The notes under the pieces: generated by a model | Databases searched by the model: none | The model's input: only the letters and a program-made list of their open reading frames with translations | What the model was told of the DNA's origin: nothing | Position numbers and translations under genes: made by a program | Assembly: GCF_010206195.1 (NCBI RefSeq) | Contig: NZ_VIQT01000014.1 | Span: 55,903-119,902 of the forward strand | Direction: 5' to 3' | Source of the DNA: Anaerotruncus colihominis | Lineage (GTDB): Bacteria > Bacillota > Clostridia > Oscillospirales > Ruminococcaceae | DNA: 64,000 bases | In this document: positions 1 to 7,660 of the stretch, piece after piece | Position numbering within the stretch: the first letter of the stretch is position 1 | Layout of the letters: every line of letters begins with the position of its first letter

Positions 1-73
1 CACGCCGACAGACGAAGCGATCGTTGAGGGCTGCAAGCGCCTGGGCAAGCTGACACGTGAATTATATAACTGA
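1..73 (+). CDS. C-terminal end of an upstream gene, possibly an aminotransferase (partial)
   Basis: An open frame enters the window and stops with TGA at 71-73. The 23 visible residues (from TPTDEAIVEG to LTRELYN) look like the last helix of a class I/II PLP-dependent aminotransferase, where a motif of the type 'eeaIveGikRLgkl' is common. The stop codon overlaps the ribosome binding site of trpS, so the two genes are probably co-transcribed. Too little is present for a firm name. Confidence 0.45.
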   Translation, partial: TPTDEAIVEGCKRLGKLTRELYN

Positions 74-83
74 GGTGATAATG

Positions 84-1130
84 ATGGAAGAAAACAATAT
101 CCTATCGGCTCCCGTGCGTAAGAAACGCATTTTTTCAGGCATTCAGCCGACAGGCACCTTTACGCTCGGCAATTATCTTGGCGCGGTCAGGAATTGGGTG
201 GAGCTTCAGGACGAATACGATTGCGTCTATTCAATCGTCAACATGCACGCGATGACCATCCGCCAGGAGCCGAAGGCGCTGCGCGACAATACGATTTCCG
301 CTCTGGCGCTGCTCATGGCGTGCGGCATCGATCCAGAAAAATCAATCCTGTTTATTCAAAGCCATGTGCGCACGCACGCGGAACTTTCCTGGGTGCTGTC
401 GTGCTACACGCAGTTCGGGGAGCTGTCGCGCATGACGCAGTTCAAGGACAAAAGCGTCAAGCACCCGGAAAACATCAACGCCGGCCTGTTCACTTACCCT
501 GTGCTGATGGCCGCCGACATCCTGCTGTATCAGACGGATCTTGTCCCCGTCGGCATCGATCAAAAGCAGCATCTGGAGCTTGCGCGCAACATCGCGCAGC
601 GTTTTAACGGCATCTACGGCAATGTGTTCGCAATCCCCGACGGATATTACCCCAAGCTGGCCGCAAAGGTTATGTCCCTGTCCGATCCGACCAAAAAGAT
701 GAGTAAAAGCGATGACAACCCCAAGGCGTATATTTCCATCCTTGATAAGCCGGAAACGATCGTCAAGAAATTCAAATCGGCGGTGACGGATTCCGGGGCG
801 GAGATCGCTTACCAGGAGGGCAAGGACGGTATCAATAACCTGATGGCGATTTACAGCGTTGCGACCGGCCGTGATTTCCCCGCAATTGAGGCGGAGTTCT
901 CCGGGCGCGGCTACGGCGACTTCAAGCTTGCGGTCGGAGAAGCGGTCGTGGAAATGCTGCGTCCTGTGCGCGAACGATACGACCAGTATATGAAGGACCG
1001 CGCTTATCTCGAAGCATGTTATACGCAGGGCGCGCAGCGCGCGTTCTCTGTTTCGTACCGCACGCTTGAAAAGGTTTATAAAAAGATTGGATTCCCAACC
1101 GACCTGTTCCCACCCGTCCGGCGCTCCTGA
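84..1130 (+). CDS. trpS: Tryptophanyl-tRNA synthetase
   Basis: Charges tRNA-Trp with tryptophan in the cytoplasm; class I aminoacyl-tRNA synthetase, 348 residues, the usual size for bacterial TrpS. The N-terminal Rossmann fold opens with GIQPTGTFTLGNYLGA, which contains the class I signature region, and the KMSKS loop is seen as KKMSKSDDNPK near residue 210. The start is placed at the second of two adjacent ATGs (84) because GAGGTG lies 6 bases before it; the ATG at 81 is only 3 bases from it and an in-frame GTG at 57 lies upstream of that site. A strong hairpin terminator follows about 90 bases after the stop. Confidence 0.95.
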   Translation: MEENNILSAPVRKKRIFSGIQPTGTFTLGNYLGAVRNWVELQDEYDCVYSIVNMHAMTIRQEPKALRDNTISALALLMACGIDPEKSILFIQSHVRTHAELSWVLSCYTQFGELSRMTQFKDKSVKHPENINAGLFTYPVLMAADILLYQTDLVPVGIDQKQHLELARNIAQRFNGIYGNVFAIPDGYYPKLAAKVMSLSDPTKKMSKSDDNPKAYISILDKPETIVKKFKSAVTDSGAEIAYQEGKDGINNLMAIYSVATGRDFPAIEAEFSGRGYGDFKLAVGEAVVEMLRPVRERYDQYMKDRAYLEACYTQGAQRAFSVSYRTLEKVYKKIGFPTDLFPPVRRS

Positions 1131-1216
1131 AAAGGCCCCCGCCAGGGTCTGTTTGAAAGCAGGCGTGCCCGCGGCCATATAGATTTACCGCTTGCAGCGG
1201 AATCGAACGGATACCA

Positions 1217-1256
1217 AAACCGGCGGCGCCGCTTTACATCGGCGCCGCCGGTTTTT
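1217..1256 (+). terminator. Intrinsic terminator after trpS
   Basis: A GC-rich stem (AAACCGGCGGCGCCG pairing with CGGCGCCGCCGGTTT, loop of about 8 bases) is followed by a T run on the + strand. It fits the end of the trpS transcript. Confidence 0.8.
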
Positions 1257-1258
1257 AA

Positions 1259-1421
1259 AAGCTGTATTCACGACCGGAGGATGCCGGGCAGGCGAGGAAT
1301 TTTGTACCCGAGCAAGGCAATTTTTCTTGCAGGCGGGCTGCAGCCCGCCTGCAAAAAAATTTAACGGAGCGTGAGCAAAAGGCCCGTCCGGACAGCGCTT
1401 GGCGGCTGTGAATACAGCTTC
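1259..1421. repeat. Interspersed repeat family A, copy 1 (MITE-like, 163 bp)
   Basis: The element is bounded by a perfect 13-bp inverted repeat (AAGCTGTATTCAC ... GTGAATACAGCTT). It contains a 28-bp perfect palindrome at 1327-1354 (TTGCAGGCGGGCTG and its complement). A second copy in the opposite orientation lies at 41174-41334; the two share the ends, the 'CCGGAGGATGC' block, the 'AGGCGGGCTGC' centre and the 'GGCGCTTGGCG' block in the same order. There is no coding capacity. It looks like a short non-autonomous mobile element or an intergenic structured repeat. Together with the trpS terminator it fills the gap between trpS and the methyltransferase. Confidence 0.75.
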
Positions 1422-1482
1422 TTAACATGCAGTCCGGAGCATGTCTGATTTTCGTGCTACTGGCATTGCCGGCGAAAAATCC

Positions 1483-1536
1483 AAGGAGAGCAAGAGCAAA
1501 AATAAATCGAAGGAGAGCAAGAGCAAAAATAAATCG
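1483..1536 (+). repeat. Two tandem copies of a 27-bp unit containing a Shine-Dalgarno-like AAGGAG
   Basis: The unit beginning AAGGAGAGCAAGAGC and ending AAATAAATCG occurs twice head to tail with no mismatch, just upstream of the methyltransferase start at 1551. Each unit carries AAGGAG. In one frame it would encode a repeated KESKSKNKS peptide continuing from an ATG at 1441, but nothing supports translation. Confidence 0.8.
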
Positions 1537-1550
1537 GGGGAAATTGTATC

Positions 1551-2288
1551 ATGTATAACGAATACGATAACGAAACCTTTTTTAATGAATACGCCAAAAT
1601 GCCCCGCAGCCAAGAGGGCCTGTCCGCCGCCGGAGAATGGCGCCAATTAAAGCCTTTATTTCCCTGCCTGAATGGAAAAAGCGTCCTTGATTTAGGGTGC
1701 GGATACGGATGGCATTGTAAATTTTCTGTGGAGCTGGGAGCGGCCCATGTACTGGGCATTGACATAAGCCGGAAAATGATTGAAGAAGCCAAGAAACGCA
1801 ATAGGATGCCGGAAATCGAATATCGTGTCTGTGCCATCAACGACTATGCGTATCCGGAAAATGCATGGGACTTTGTCATTTCAAATCTGGCCTTGCATTA
1901 TATTGAAAACCTTGAGCGGGTCTTTCAAAACGTATATGGGACGCTGAAACCCGGCGGAGTCTTTCTCTTTAATATTGAGCATCCGGTGTTTACTGCGGGC
2001 GTCGGGCAGGATTGGGTCTGCACAGACGGTGGAAAGCCGCTCCACTGGCCGGTGGACAACTACTTTATGCCCGGAGAGCGAAGGACGCATTTTTTGGGCT
2101 GCGACGTGGTAAAGCAACATCATACGCTCACGCAGATCCTGATGGGATTATTAAGTCATGGTTTTGTCCTTGAAGCGGTCGAGGAGGCCAAGCCGCCCAA
2201 GGAAATGATGAATATTCCCGGGATTGCAGATGAATTGCGCCGCCCTATGATGCTGTTGGTCAAAGCAAGCGTCAAAAAAGTATCCTGA
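1551..2288 (+). CDS. Class I SAM-dependent methyltransferase
   Basis: 245 residues with a Rossmann-type methyltransferase core. Motif I is VLDLGCGYGWH at about residues 48-58, followed by an acidic motif II (VLGIDIS) and the post-II strand FVISNLALHYI. It resembles the UbiE/Tam-like family of small-molecule methyltransferases; the substrate cannot be read from the sequence. The start ATG is preceded by GGGGGA. The gene stands alone between a repeat element and the convergent spmBA genes. Substrate assignments in this family are not reliable from sequence. Confidence 0.85.
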   Translation: MYNEYDNETFFNEYAKMPRSQEGLSAAGEWRQLKPLFPCLNGKSVLDLGCGYGWHCKFSVELGAAHVLGIDISRKMIEEAKKRNRMPEIEYRVCAINDYAYPENAWDFVISNLALHYIENLERVFQNVYGTLKPGGVFLFNIEHPVFTAGVGQDWVCTDGGKPLHWPVDNYFMPGERRTHFLGCDVVKQHHTLTQILMGLLSHGFVLEAVEEAKPPKEMMNIPGIADELRRPMMLLVKASVKKVS

Positions 2289-2331
2289 TGAGCCCATCTG
2301 GCAGTCGTGATCAGGTACAGGAACCAATCAC

Positions 2332-2400
2332 GGCGGCATACTTCGCAAAGTCCCGGCGCCCATAGCCCAGGGCATGCCGTCTCTCCCAAAGTATGCCGCC
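2332..2400. repeat. 12-bp inverted repeat between convergent genes
   Basis: GGCGGCATACTT at 2332-2343 is exactly complementary to AAGTATGCCGCC at 2389-2400, with a 45-base loop. It lies between the ends of the methyltransferase gene and spmB. It could fold in either transcript, but there is no clear T run. Confidence 0.45.
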
Positions 2401-2444
2401 GCGTGCCGCCGGATTGTTTCATTGCCCGCGTATATTGAGTGCTG

Positions 2445-2963
2445 TCAGAACAGCAGCCTGACAGCAAGCGCCGACATGAAAAAACCGGTGATGTCGGCGG
2501 TAAGCGCCGCAGGGATTGTGTGGCGCGTATCGCGGACATGCGCCGCGCCATAGTATAACGCGACTGTGTAAAAGGTTGTTTCCGTGGCGCCCATCATAAC
2601 GCTGGCAATCCGCCCGATCGTGCTGTCGGGACCGCATGTCTTGAGCAGATCTGTGAAAACGACCATCGCGCCGCTGCCTGATACAGGACGCATCAGCGCC
2701 AACGGCATAACCTCGCGCGGCAGCCCTAAAAGCCGCCCAAGAGGCGACAATGCGAATGACAGCAGATCCAGTCCCCCGCTGGCTTTAAACATTCCCACCG
2801 CTACCACAAGCGCTACAAGCGCCGGCAGGATGCGCCAGGACATTTCCAAACCCTCCTTGGCCCCCTCCAGAAACACCTCAAATACACGCACGCCTTTTAT
2901 CAGGCCATATCCAACGATCAGTACAACCGCCGTTGGAATTGCCCATACGCCAAACGCCGTCAT
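2445..2963 (-). CDS. spmB: Spore maturation protein B
   Basis: Membrane protein of the nucleoside-recognition (Gate) domain family needed with SpmA for normal core dehydration of the spore. It has 172 residues, close to the usual 175-178, with several hydrophobic segments and family stretches such as RPVSGSGAM and MMGATETTFYTVALYYGA. The start is set at 2963 because GGAGG stands 7 bases upstream and the ATG overlaps the spmA stop as ATGA; the longer frame to 2978 has no ribosome site. Translation is therefore likely coupled to spmA. Confidence 0.93.
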   Translation of the reverse strand: MTAFGVWAIPTAVVLIVGYGLIKGVRVFEVFLEGAKEGLEMSWRILPALVALVVAVGMFKASGGLDLLSFALSPLGRLLGLPREVMPLALMRPVSGSGAMVVFTDLLKTCGPDSTIGRIASVMMGATETTFYTVALYYGAAHVRDTRHTIPAALTADITGFFMSALAVRLLF

Positions 2964-3547
2964 CGTTTTTTCCTCCACAGCGGTGCAAGCAGCATAGCGG
3001 CTGCAATCCCAGCTGCGAGCGACACGCCCGAAGCCAGCCAGGTCGCCGGCAGAATATCAAGCGGCGCGGCCGCGCCCGCCTGTACGCGTAGCATCGCCGT
3101 CGTAGCGGGGATCAACTGGACCGATGCGGTATTGAGCACAATAAACATCGCCATTGCATCCGTCGCGCGCCCATTGGCGCGCTGTTCCTTCTCCATCGCG
3201 CAGACCGCCTTGATTCCGAGCGGGGTGGCTGCGTTTCCAAGTCCTAAAAAATTGGCGACCAGATTCATGGTCGCCGCGCTGACCGCCTCTCCGTCAGGGT
3301 CAAGTCCATGAAACAAACGTCTTGTAACAGGTGAAAGAAGCCGGCTCAGGCGTCCGGTCAGACCGGACGCCTGAGCAATACGCATCAGTCCGTTCCACAG
3401 ACACATCATGCCCATCAGCGACAACAGCAGCGTTACTGCCTGCCCGGCCTGTGTCATAGCCGCTTCAGAAAGCTCGGCCATCCGACCTGTCAAAGCCGCA
3501 AATACGAATGAAAACAGTATCATCCCTGCAAATATATAGTTCATCAT
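2960..3547 (-). CDS. spmA: Spore maturation protein A
   Basis: 195-residue integral membrane protein, partner of SpmB in spore core dehydration. Family features are visible: an N-terminal membrane segment, the motif NLVANFLGLGNAATPLGIKA and the later MFIVLNTASVQLIP. Several ATGs lie close together; 3547 is chosen because GGAGG is 8 bases upstream. It forms a two-gene operon with spmB (4-base overlap) and is divergent from the AbrB-type gene. Confidence 0.93.
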   Translation of the reverse strand: MMNYIFAGMILFSFVFAALTGRMAELSEAAMTQAGQAVTLLLSLMGMMCLWNGLMRIAQASGLTGRLSRLLSPVTRRLFHGLDPDGEAVSAATMNLVANFLGLGNAATPLGIKAVCAMEKEQRANGRATDAMAMFIVLNTASVQLIPATTAMLRVQAGAAAPLDILPATWLASGVSLAAGIAAAMLLAPLWRKKR

Positions 3548-3611
3548 GACCATCACCTCCCGTCATTACTCTATGTATATTTCACAAATTGATTTATTAT
3601 GTTTCGTTTAA

Positions 3612-3618
3612 TTCGACA
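3612..3618 (-). promoter_or_regulatory. Possible Spo0A box upstream of spmA and the AbrB-type gene
   Basis: TGTCGAA on the minus strand matches the 0A box consensus TGNCGAA. It lies in the divergent intergenic region between spmA and the AbrB-like gene, 28 bases upstream of the latter's -35. A 7-base match is expected by chance once or twice in the non-coding DNA here, so this is only suggestive. Confidence 0.3.
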
Positions 3619-3645
3619 AATAACATCAAGTTTTTTACAATTTTG

Positions 3646-3674
3646 TTTACATTTCTGCAAATTTAAGATATATT
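3646..3674 (+). promoter_or_regulatory. Sigma-A-type promoter of the AbrB-like gene
   Basis: TTTACA, 17-base spacer, TATATT, about 50 bases before the start codon at 3723. Confidence 0.6.
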
Positions 3675-3722
3675 GTAACATGAAGGCATTTTTGCCTAAT
3701 AGGTCAGATTGGAGGTGGATCA

Positions 3723-3980
3723 ATGAAATCAACTGGCATCGTCCGAAAGGTCGACGAGCTCGGCAGAATTGTCCTTCCCATCGAGCTTAGGCGCACGCTC
3801 GACATCAACGAAAAGGATTCTTTGGAAATTTATGTTGATGGCAGCCATATCATCCTGAAGAAGTACGAACCGGCATGCATTTTCTGTAACAGTGCATCAA
3901 ATGTCGTCAACTTTAAAGGAAGGAATGTCTGTGCCGAGTGTATCAAAGATCTGTTTGACGCTAATAGCAAAAAAGAGTGA
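3723..3980 (+). CDS. AbrB-family transition-state regulator with a small zinc-ribbon-like tail
   Basis: 85-residue DNA-binding protein. The swapped-hairpin AbrB/SpoVT domain covers residues 1-50 (MKSTGIVRKVDELGRIVLPIELRRTL), as in transition-state regulators that repress stationary-phase genes. The tail holds CIFC, then 13-15 residues later CAEC: a four-cysteine pattern that could bind zinc. The start ATG follows GGAGGTGGATCA. The gene is monocistronic, with a strong terminator after it. It is related to but distinct from spoVT at 34903. The promoter and a possible 0A box lie upstream. Confidence 0.88.
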   Translation: MKSTGIVRKVDELGRIVLPIELRRTLDINEKDSLEIYVDGSHIILKKYEPACIFCNSASNVVNFKGRNVCAECIKDLFDANSKKE

Positions 3981-4030
3981 GTTTTCCATCGTGTGGGAAA
4001 GAGGAAGTAAGGCAATATCGGCCTGAACAA

Positions 4031-4064
4031 AAAAGCACAGGACATTTTTGTCCTGTGCTTTTTC
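4031..4064. terminator. Bidirectional terminator between the AbrB-like gene and the DUF975 gene
   Basis: AAAAGCACAGGACA and its complement around a TTTTT loop, flanked by A and T runs, so it can end transcripts from both sides. Confidence 0.8.
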
Positions 4065-4086
4065 GTTGCCCGTCCGCTCCCGCCGT

Positions 4087-5124
4087 CTATACCGGCGGGT
4101 CATGTGGATTTGAGCTGTCGCCAGAGCCGCCGGATAACTCCCTGGTGCGCTGGCTTTCCAGATAGTGATCGATTTCCGGCTTATACTCACGCGTCCTGTT
4201 GTCCGCGCCGCTGTCCATATCATCATGTTCGCTTCGTTCAATCAGATACCGTGCGTACATTGCAAGCGCCGCGCGCGTATAAGGACCCACGAATAACATC
4301 AACCCAAGCTGAAGGACCAACAACAGAATCATAATCCCCAGGATTTGCAGCGTCATAAATACATTGCTTGCAAACGGCAGGAAAACGACAAGCCCCAAAA
4401 CCGCCACAAGCGGCAGATACCAGCCAATAAACGACAGACCGAACAGAAACAGCCGCCCCTTATGTCCGTTGACCTTACGCACCCCATCCCGAATCAATGC
4501 GCGTATCCTGCGTTCCGGATACGCCGCCAGCAGATACGGCGCGAGAAAATATCGAAGCTGCACAATCGTCAAAAGCACGGTTGCGATCAGCAGCCACACA
4601 ACAGACAGCAGAAATGCAAACAGGATGACTGCGCGCGGCTGATCGCCGCCTGAAATAATAAACATCGCCGCCATTGCAAACAGCGGTGAATAGAGCAGAA
4701 GCGCCCAAAAAAGCATTCTAAGCCCGATCATGAAATGCAAGCCGATGGAGCGAAAATAGACGCACGCCTGTTCAAAATAGGAAAAGATGGTGGTCAAACC
4801 GTCATCGGCGCCGCCTGTCCTGCGGTAATACCAGGCCAGCACGCCTTGAGAAAGCGGAGTGACAATCAAGAACAGCAGCGCATATACCAGCAGCGAAATG
4901 ACGATAGATACAACCGCTACGTTTGCCATATCATCCAACGCATTACCAGGCGTCATCGCGTAATCGACAAAAGCGGGAACGCCGACCACCTGCCGCATCC
5001 CGTTTTCCAACACATTGATCAGGATTGTGGGCAGCGCCATGATCAGCATTGCCAAAATGGCACGCCCCCAAAACCCGGACAGCGCCCGGCGCGCATTCGT
5101 TTTCATCATCTTAAAAAAATCCAT
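4087..5124 (-). CDS. DUF975-family integral membrane protein
   Basis: 345 residues with about six membrane-spanning segments and a charged, disordered C-terminal tail rich in E, D, S and P. The general build and stretches such as FSYFEQACVYFRSIGLHFMIGLRMLFW match the DUF975 family of Firmicutes membrane proteins, whose function is not known. The start at 5124 has AGGAGG 6 bases upstream; the longer frame to 5163 lacks a ribosome site. It stands alone. Confidence 0.75.
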   Translation of the reverse strand: MDFFKMMKTNARRALSGFWGRAILAMLIMALPTILINVLENGMRQVVGVPAFVDYAMTPGNALDDMANVAVVSIVISLLVYALLFLIVTPLSQGVLAWYYRRTGGADDGLTTIFSYFEQACVYFRSIGLHFMIGLRMLFWALLLYSPLFAMAAMFIISGGDQPRAVILFAFLLSVVWLLIATVLLTIVQLRYFLAPYLLAAYPERRIRALIRDGVRKVNGHKGRLFLFGLSFIGWYLPLVAVLGLVVFLPFASNVFMTLQILGIMILLLVLQLGLMLFVGPYTRAALAMYARYLIERSEHDDMDSGADNRTREYKPEIDHYLESQRTRELSGGSGDSSNPHDPPV

Positions 5125-5216
5125 AAACGACCTCCTGCCGGCATGCCGTGTTAGGCGCGGCATTTCCGGGATCTATTCGGTAAATTGCGTCAATATAAAC
5201 AGTTTTCCCGTTATTT

Positions 5217-5244
5217 GGGCGGTTCAATCCCATTGGACCGCCCG
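5217..5244. other. Hairpin between leuB and the DUF975 gene
   Basis: GGGCGGT ... ACCGCCC inverted repeat with a short internal loop, 27 bases after the leuB stop. The T run on the leuB-sense strand is poor, so it may be a weak terminator or only a structured 3' end. Confidence 0.4.
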
Positions 5245-5271
5245 GCTTTTATGTCTAATGGTTTTGGGCGG

Positions 5272-6354
5272 CTATGAAAGCAATTGCAAAACCTTTTCAA
5301 CCACCAGCCCGCCCATCTGCGCGGTTGTGTAAACCGGCAGTCCGTCGCACTGGATATCCGGCGTGCGCGCTGTTTCAAGCGCCTGCTCCACCGCCTGCTC
5401 AACCGCGGACGCTTCCTCCAGTAAGTTGAAGGTATACCGCAGCAGCATCGCCGCAGACAGGATCGCCGCCAGCGGATTTGCAAGCCCCTTGCCGGCGATA
5501 TCGGGCGCACTGCCGTGGATCGGCTCGTAAAGGCCGAACGCCCCATCCCCAAGGCTTGCAGACGGCAGCAGCCCGATAGAGCCGGAGAGCATCGACGCTT
5601 CATCGGACAGGATATCTCCGAACAGATTTCCAGTCACAATCACATCGAACTGCGACGGATTGCGCACAAGCTGCATCGCCGCATTGTCGACATACATATG
5701 CTCAAGCGCAATATCTGGAAACTCCCTGCCGACACGCGTCACTGTTTCACGCCATATGCGGGAGGTTTCCAACACGTTTGCCTTATCCACGGATACGACG
5801 CGTCCGCGCCGCCTGCCGGCAAGCCTGAACGCGGTGCGCGCAATGCGCTCTACCTCCGGGACGGTATAGGACATGACATCACGGCCAAAAAGAACGCCAT
5901 TTTGTTCACCGCGCGTATGTTCTCCGAAATATACGTCGCCCGTCAATTCGCGTACCACCATAATATTAACGTCCGGTCCAATTGCTTCATCCCGCAGCGG
6001 CGAAGCGTCGCGCAGCGCTGGGAATATTGACACAGGCCGCAGGTTCGCATATAGCCCAAGCGCCGCGCGCACCCCTAGGAGCCCCTTCTCCGGGCGAAGG
6101 CGGGCGGGCTGCGCGTCCCATTTCGGTCCGCCCACCGCCCCAAGCAGCACCGCGTCGGCCGCGCGGCACTTTGCAAGCGTTTCGTTCGGGAGCGGCACGC
6201 CCGCCGCGTCGATTGCAGCTCCGCCAATCAGCGCGTTCATGCGCGTAAGGCCGATTTTCTTTACAGTGCATACTGTTTCCAGCACACGCACCGCTTGTTC
6301 TGTAATCTCCGGGCCGATCCCGTCGCCGGCCAGCACACAAATTTTCATGTCCAT
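5272..6354 (-). CDS. leuB: 3-isopropylmalate dehydrogenase
   Basis: Oxidative decarboxylation of 3-isopropylmalate with NAD+ in leucine synthesis, cytoplasmic. 360 residues, the normal length. Visible motifs are the N-terminal LAGDGIGPEI, the substrate-binding arginines in ARLRPEKGLLGVRAAL, and the C-terminal NLFGDILSDEASMLSGSIGLLPSASL with EPIHGSAPDIAGKG. The start at 6354 follows AGGAG by 9 bases; the longer frame runs into the tandem repeat array upstream and is unlikely. No other leucine genes lie next to it, so leuACD must be elsewhere. Confidence 0.95.
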   Translation of the reverse strand: MDMKICVLAGDGIGPEITEQAVRVLETVCTVKKIGLTRMNALIGGAAIDAAGVPLPNETLAKCRAADAVLLGAVGGPKWDAQPARLRPEKGLLGVRAALGLYANLRPVSIFPALRDASPLRDEAIGPDVNIMVVRELTGDVYFGEHTRGEQNGVLFGRDVMSYTVPEVERIARTAFRLAGRRRGRVVSVDKANVLETSRIWRETVTRVGREFPDIALEHMYVDNAAMQLVRNPSQFDVIVTGNLFGDILSDEASMLSGSIGLLPSASLGDGAFGLYEPIHGSAPDIAGKGLANPLAAILSAAMLLRYTFNLLEEASAVEQAVEQALETARTPDIQCDGLPVYTTAQMGGLVVEKVLQLLS

Positions 6355-6396
6355 CTTGCCTGTCTCCTTTTCCGGCCTTTTTGAAAAAAGGCCCCG

Positions 6397-6757
6397 CTTT
6401 TTTGAAAAAAAGCTTGGCAAAAAACTTTAGTCGGCTGCGCCGCGAACAGTGGGGCAGCCGCTGCGTTTATACAAGCTGCACTCCGGCTTTTTTGAAAAAA
6501 AGCCTCGGCAAAAAAACTTTAGTCGGCTGCGCCGCGAACAGCGGGGCAGCCGCTGCGTTTATACAGGCTGCACTCCGGCTTTTTTGAAAAAAAGCCTCGG
6601 CAAAAAACTTTAGTCGGCTGCGCCGCGAACAGTGGGGCAGCCGCTGCGTTTATACAGGCTGCACTCCGGCTTTTTTGAAAAAAAGCCTCGGCAAAAAAAC
6701 TTTAGTCGGCTGCGCCGCAAACAGTGGAGCAGCCGCTGCGTTTATACAGGCTGCGCC
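6397..6757. repeat. Four tandem copies of a roughly 91-bp structured repeat
   Basis: Units begin at about 6397, 6487, 6579 and 6670, each starting CTTTTTTGAAAAAAAGC and containing ACTTTAGTCGGCTGCGCCGC and CAGCCGCTGCGTTTATACA. They differ at only a few positions. Each unit can form two hairpins: GGCTTTTTTGAAAAAAAGCC, and CGGCTGC pairing with GCAGCCG. A partial unit precedes the array at about 6372. The array lies between the phosphatase gene and leuB, both read leftward. No credible ORF; together with 6758-6863 it fills the gap. Confidence 0.85.
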
Positions 6758-6863
6758 TGTCCCATGAGGCGCGCCGAGGGGCGCTGCCGCGGCTTGTCCG
6801 CGCCCGGCGCTATAGCGCCGGAAAGCCCCGAATAGCCGGCCGGGCAAGCGCCCCGCGTATGCA

Positions 6864-7484
6864 TTACATACACCTGAAGGGAATCTGCCCATAAACCTCA
6901 AATTTGCGGTCGCGCATCCACATCTGCGGCGTCAGCAAAAGCGTATAGCCGGCACCAGGCTGTGTATTCCAGCGCAGCAGGCCGCGTTGCGGTAAACCCA
7001 TGGCCGCCAGCAGGTTCATAATCAACGTCCCATGTGTGACAACGGCGACATCCGTCATCCGCTGCTCCATCATTTGTGCAAAAATATATGCCAGCGCCTC
7101 GACTGCGCGGCCAAGCAGGTCGGCGCCGCTTTCTCCGTTTGGCGTGCGCGCCGACGGCGGAGCGGCAATCCAGGCGCGAAACGCTTCATCATGTTCGAGC
7201 TGCGCGGCTGTCCTTCCCTCGAAATCGCCGAAGTCAAGCTCCCGCAGCTTGTCCACCGCCTCCTGCTCCTGACTAGGATAAATCATTTCCGCCGTTTGGC
7301 GCGCGCGCAGCAGCGGACTTGTGTAAACGTGCTGTACAGACGGATATTCGCATTCGGCAACCAACTCCCTGATCTGCGCGCGGCCCTGCTCGCAAAGCGG
7401 TGGATCGCTGCGGCCAATGTACCGCCCCTCTAAATTAGCCTGTGTCAGGCCATGCCGGAGGATGTGGATTTTGTATGTTAACAT
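6864..7484 (-). CDS. Histidine phosphatase family protein (phosphoglycerate mutase-like)
   Basis: 206 residues. The phosphohistidine motif is LRHGLTQANLEGRYIGRSDPPL at the N terminus, with the second conserved histidine in VAVVTHGTLIMNLL near residue 150. Members are cofactor-dependent mutases or broad phosphatases such as CobC; the substrate is not evident. The start at 7484 is preceded by AAGGGG; upstream in-frame codons lack a ribosome site and run into the promoter of the divergent XRE gene. Confidence 0.85.
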   Translation of the reverse strand: MLTYKIHILRHGLTQANLEGRYIGRSDPPLCEQGRAQIRELVAECEYPSVQHVYTSPLLRARQTAEMIYPSQEQEAVDKLRELDFGDFEGRTAAQLEHDEAFRAWIAAPPSARTPNGESGADLLGRAVEALAYIFAQMMEQRMTDVAVVTHGTLIMNLLAAMGLPQRGLLRWNTQPGAGYTLLLTPQMWMRDRKFEVYGQIPFRCM

Positions 7485-7530
7485 AAAATATTCGCCCCTT
7501 TTTGACTTTATTTCACAAATATCAGAATTT

Positions 7531-7537
7531 TTCGACA
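7531..7537 (-). promoter_or_regulatory. Possible Spo0A box between the phosphatase and XRE genes
   Basis: TGTCGAA on the minus strand (TTCGACA on the plus strand), 7 bases upstream of the -35 of the XRE promoter, a position from which an activator could act. A single 7-base match is weak evidence. Confidence 0.3.
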
Positions 7538-7544
7538 CAGTCCC

Positions 7545-7573
7545 TTTACAAAAGGTTTTGCGTATTATATAAT
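7545..7573 (+). promoter_or_regulatory. Promoter of the XRE-type regulator with overlapping palindrome
   Basis: TTTACA, 17-base spacer, TATAAT. A palindrome CGTATT ... AATACG (7561-7583) overlaps the -10, which suggests an autoregulatory operator for the helix-turn-helix protein encoded downstream. Confidence 0.65.
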
Positions 7574-7660
7574 TTACAATACGTAAAGGCCTTTTGAGCA
7601 GGCATAAAAAGCCTGTTGACGATAGATAGACAAAAAGGTTTTTTTGAGGGGAATTGACAA

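Noticed and set aside
1144..1165. Sequence resembling one end of repeat family B/C (AGGGTCTGTTTGAAA)
   Set aside because: No matching opposite end could be found downstream, so it is at best a fragment.
342..1178. Long minus-strand frame antisense to trpS
   Set aside because: It mirrors a clearly real gene, has no ribosome site and an unnatural Arg/His/Leu composition.
1441..1650. Small frame encoding a KESKSKNKS repeat
   Set aside because: Overlaps the methyltransferase start, has no clear ribosome site, and is explained by the 27-bp DNA repeat.
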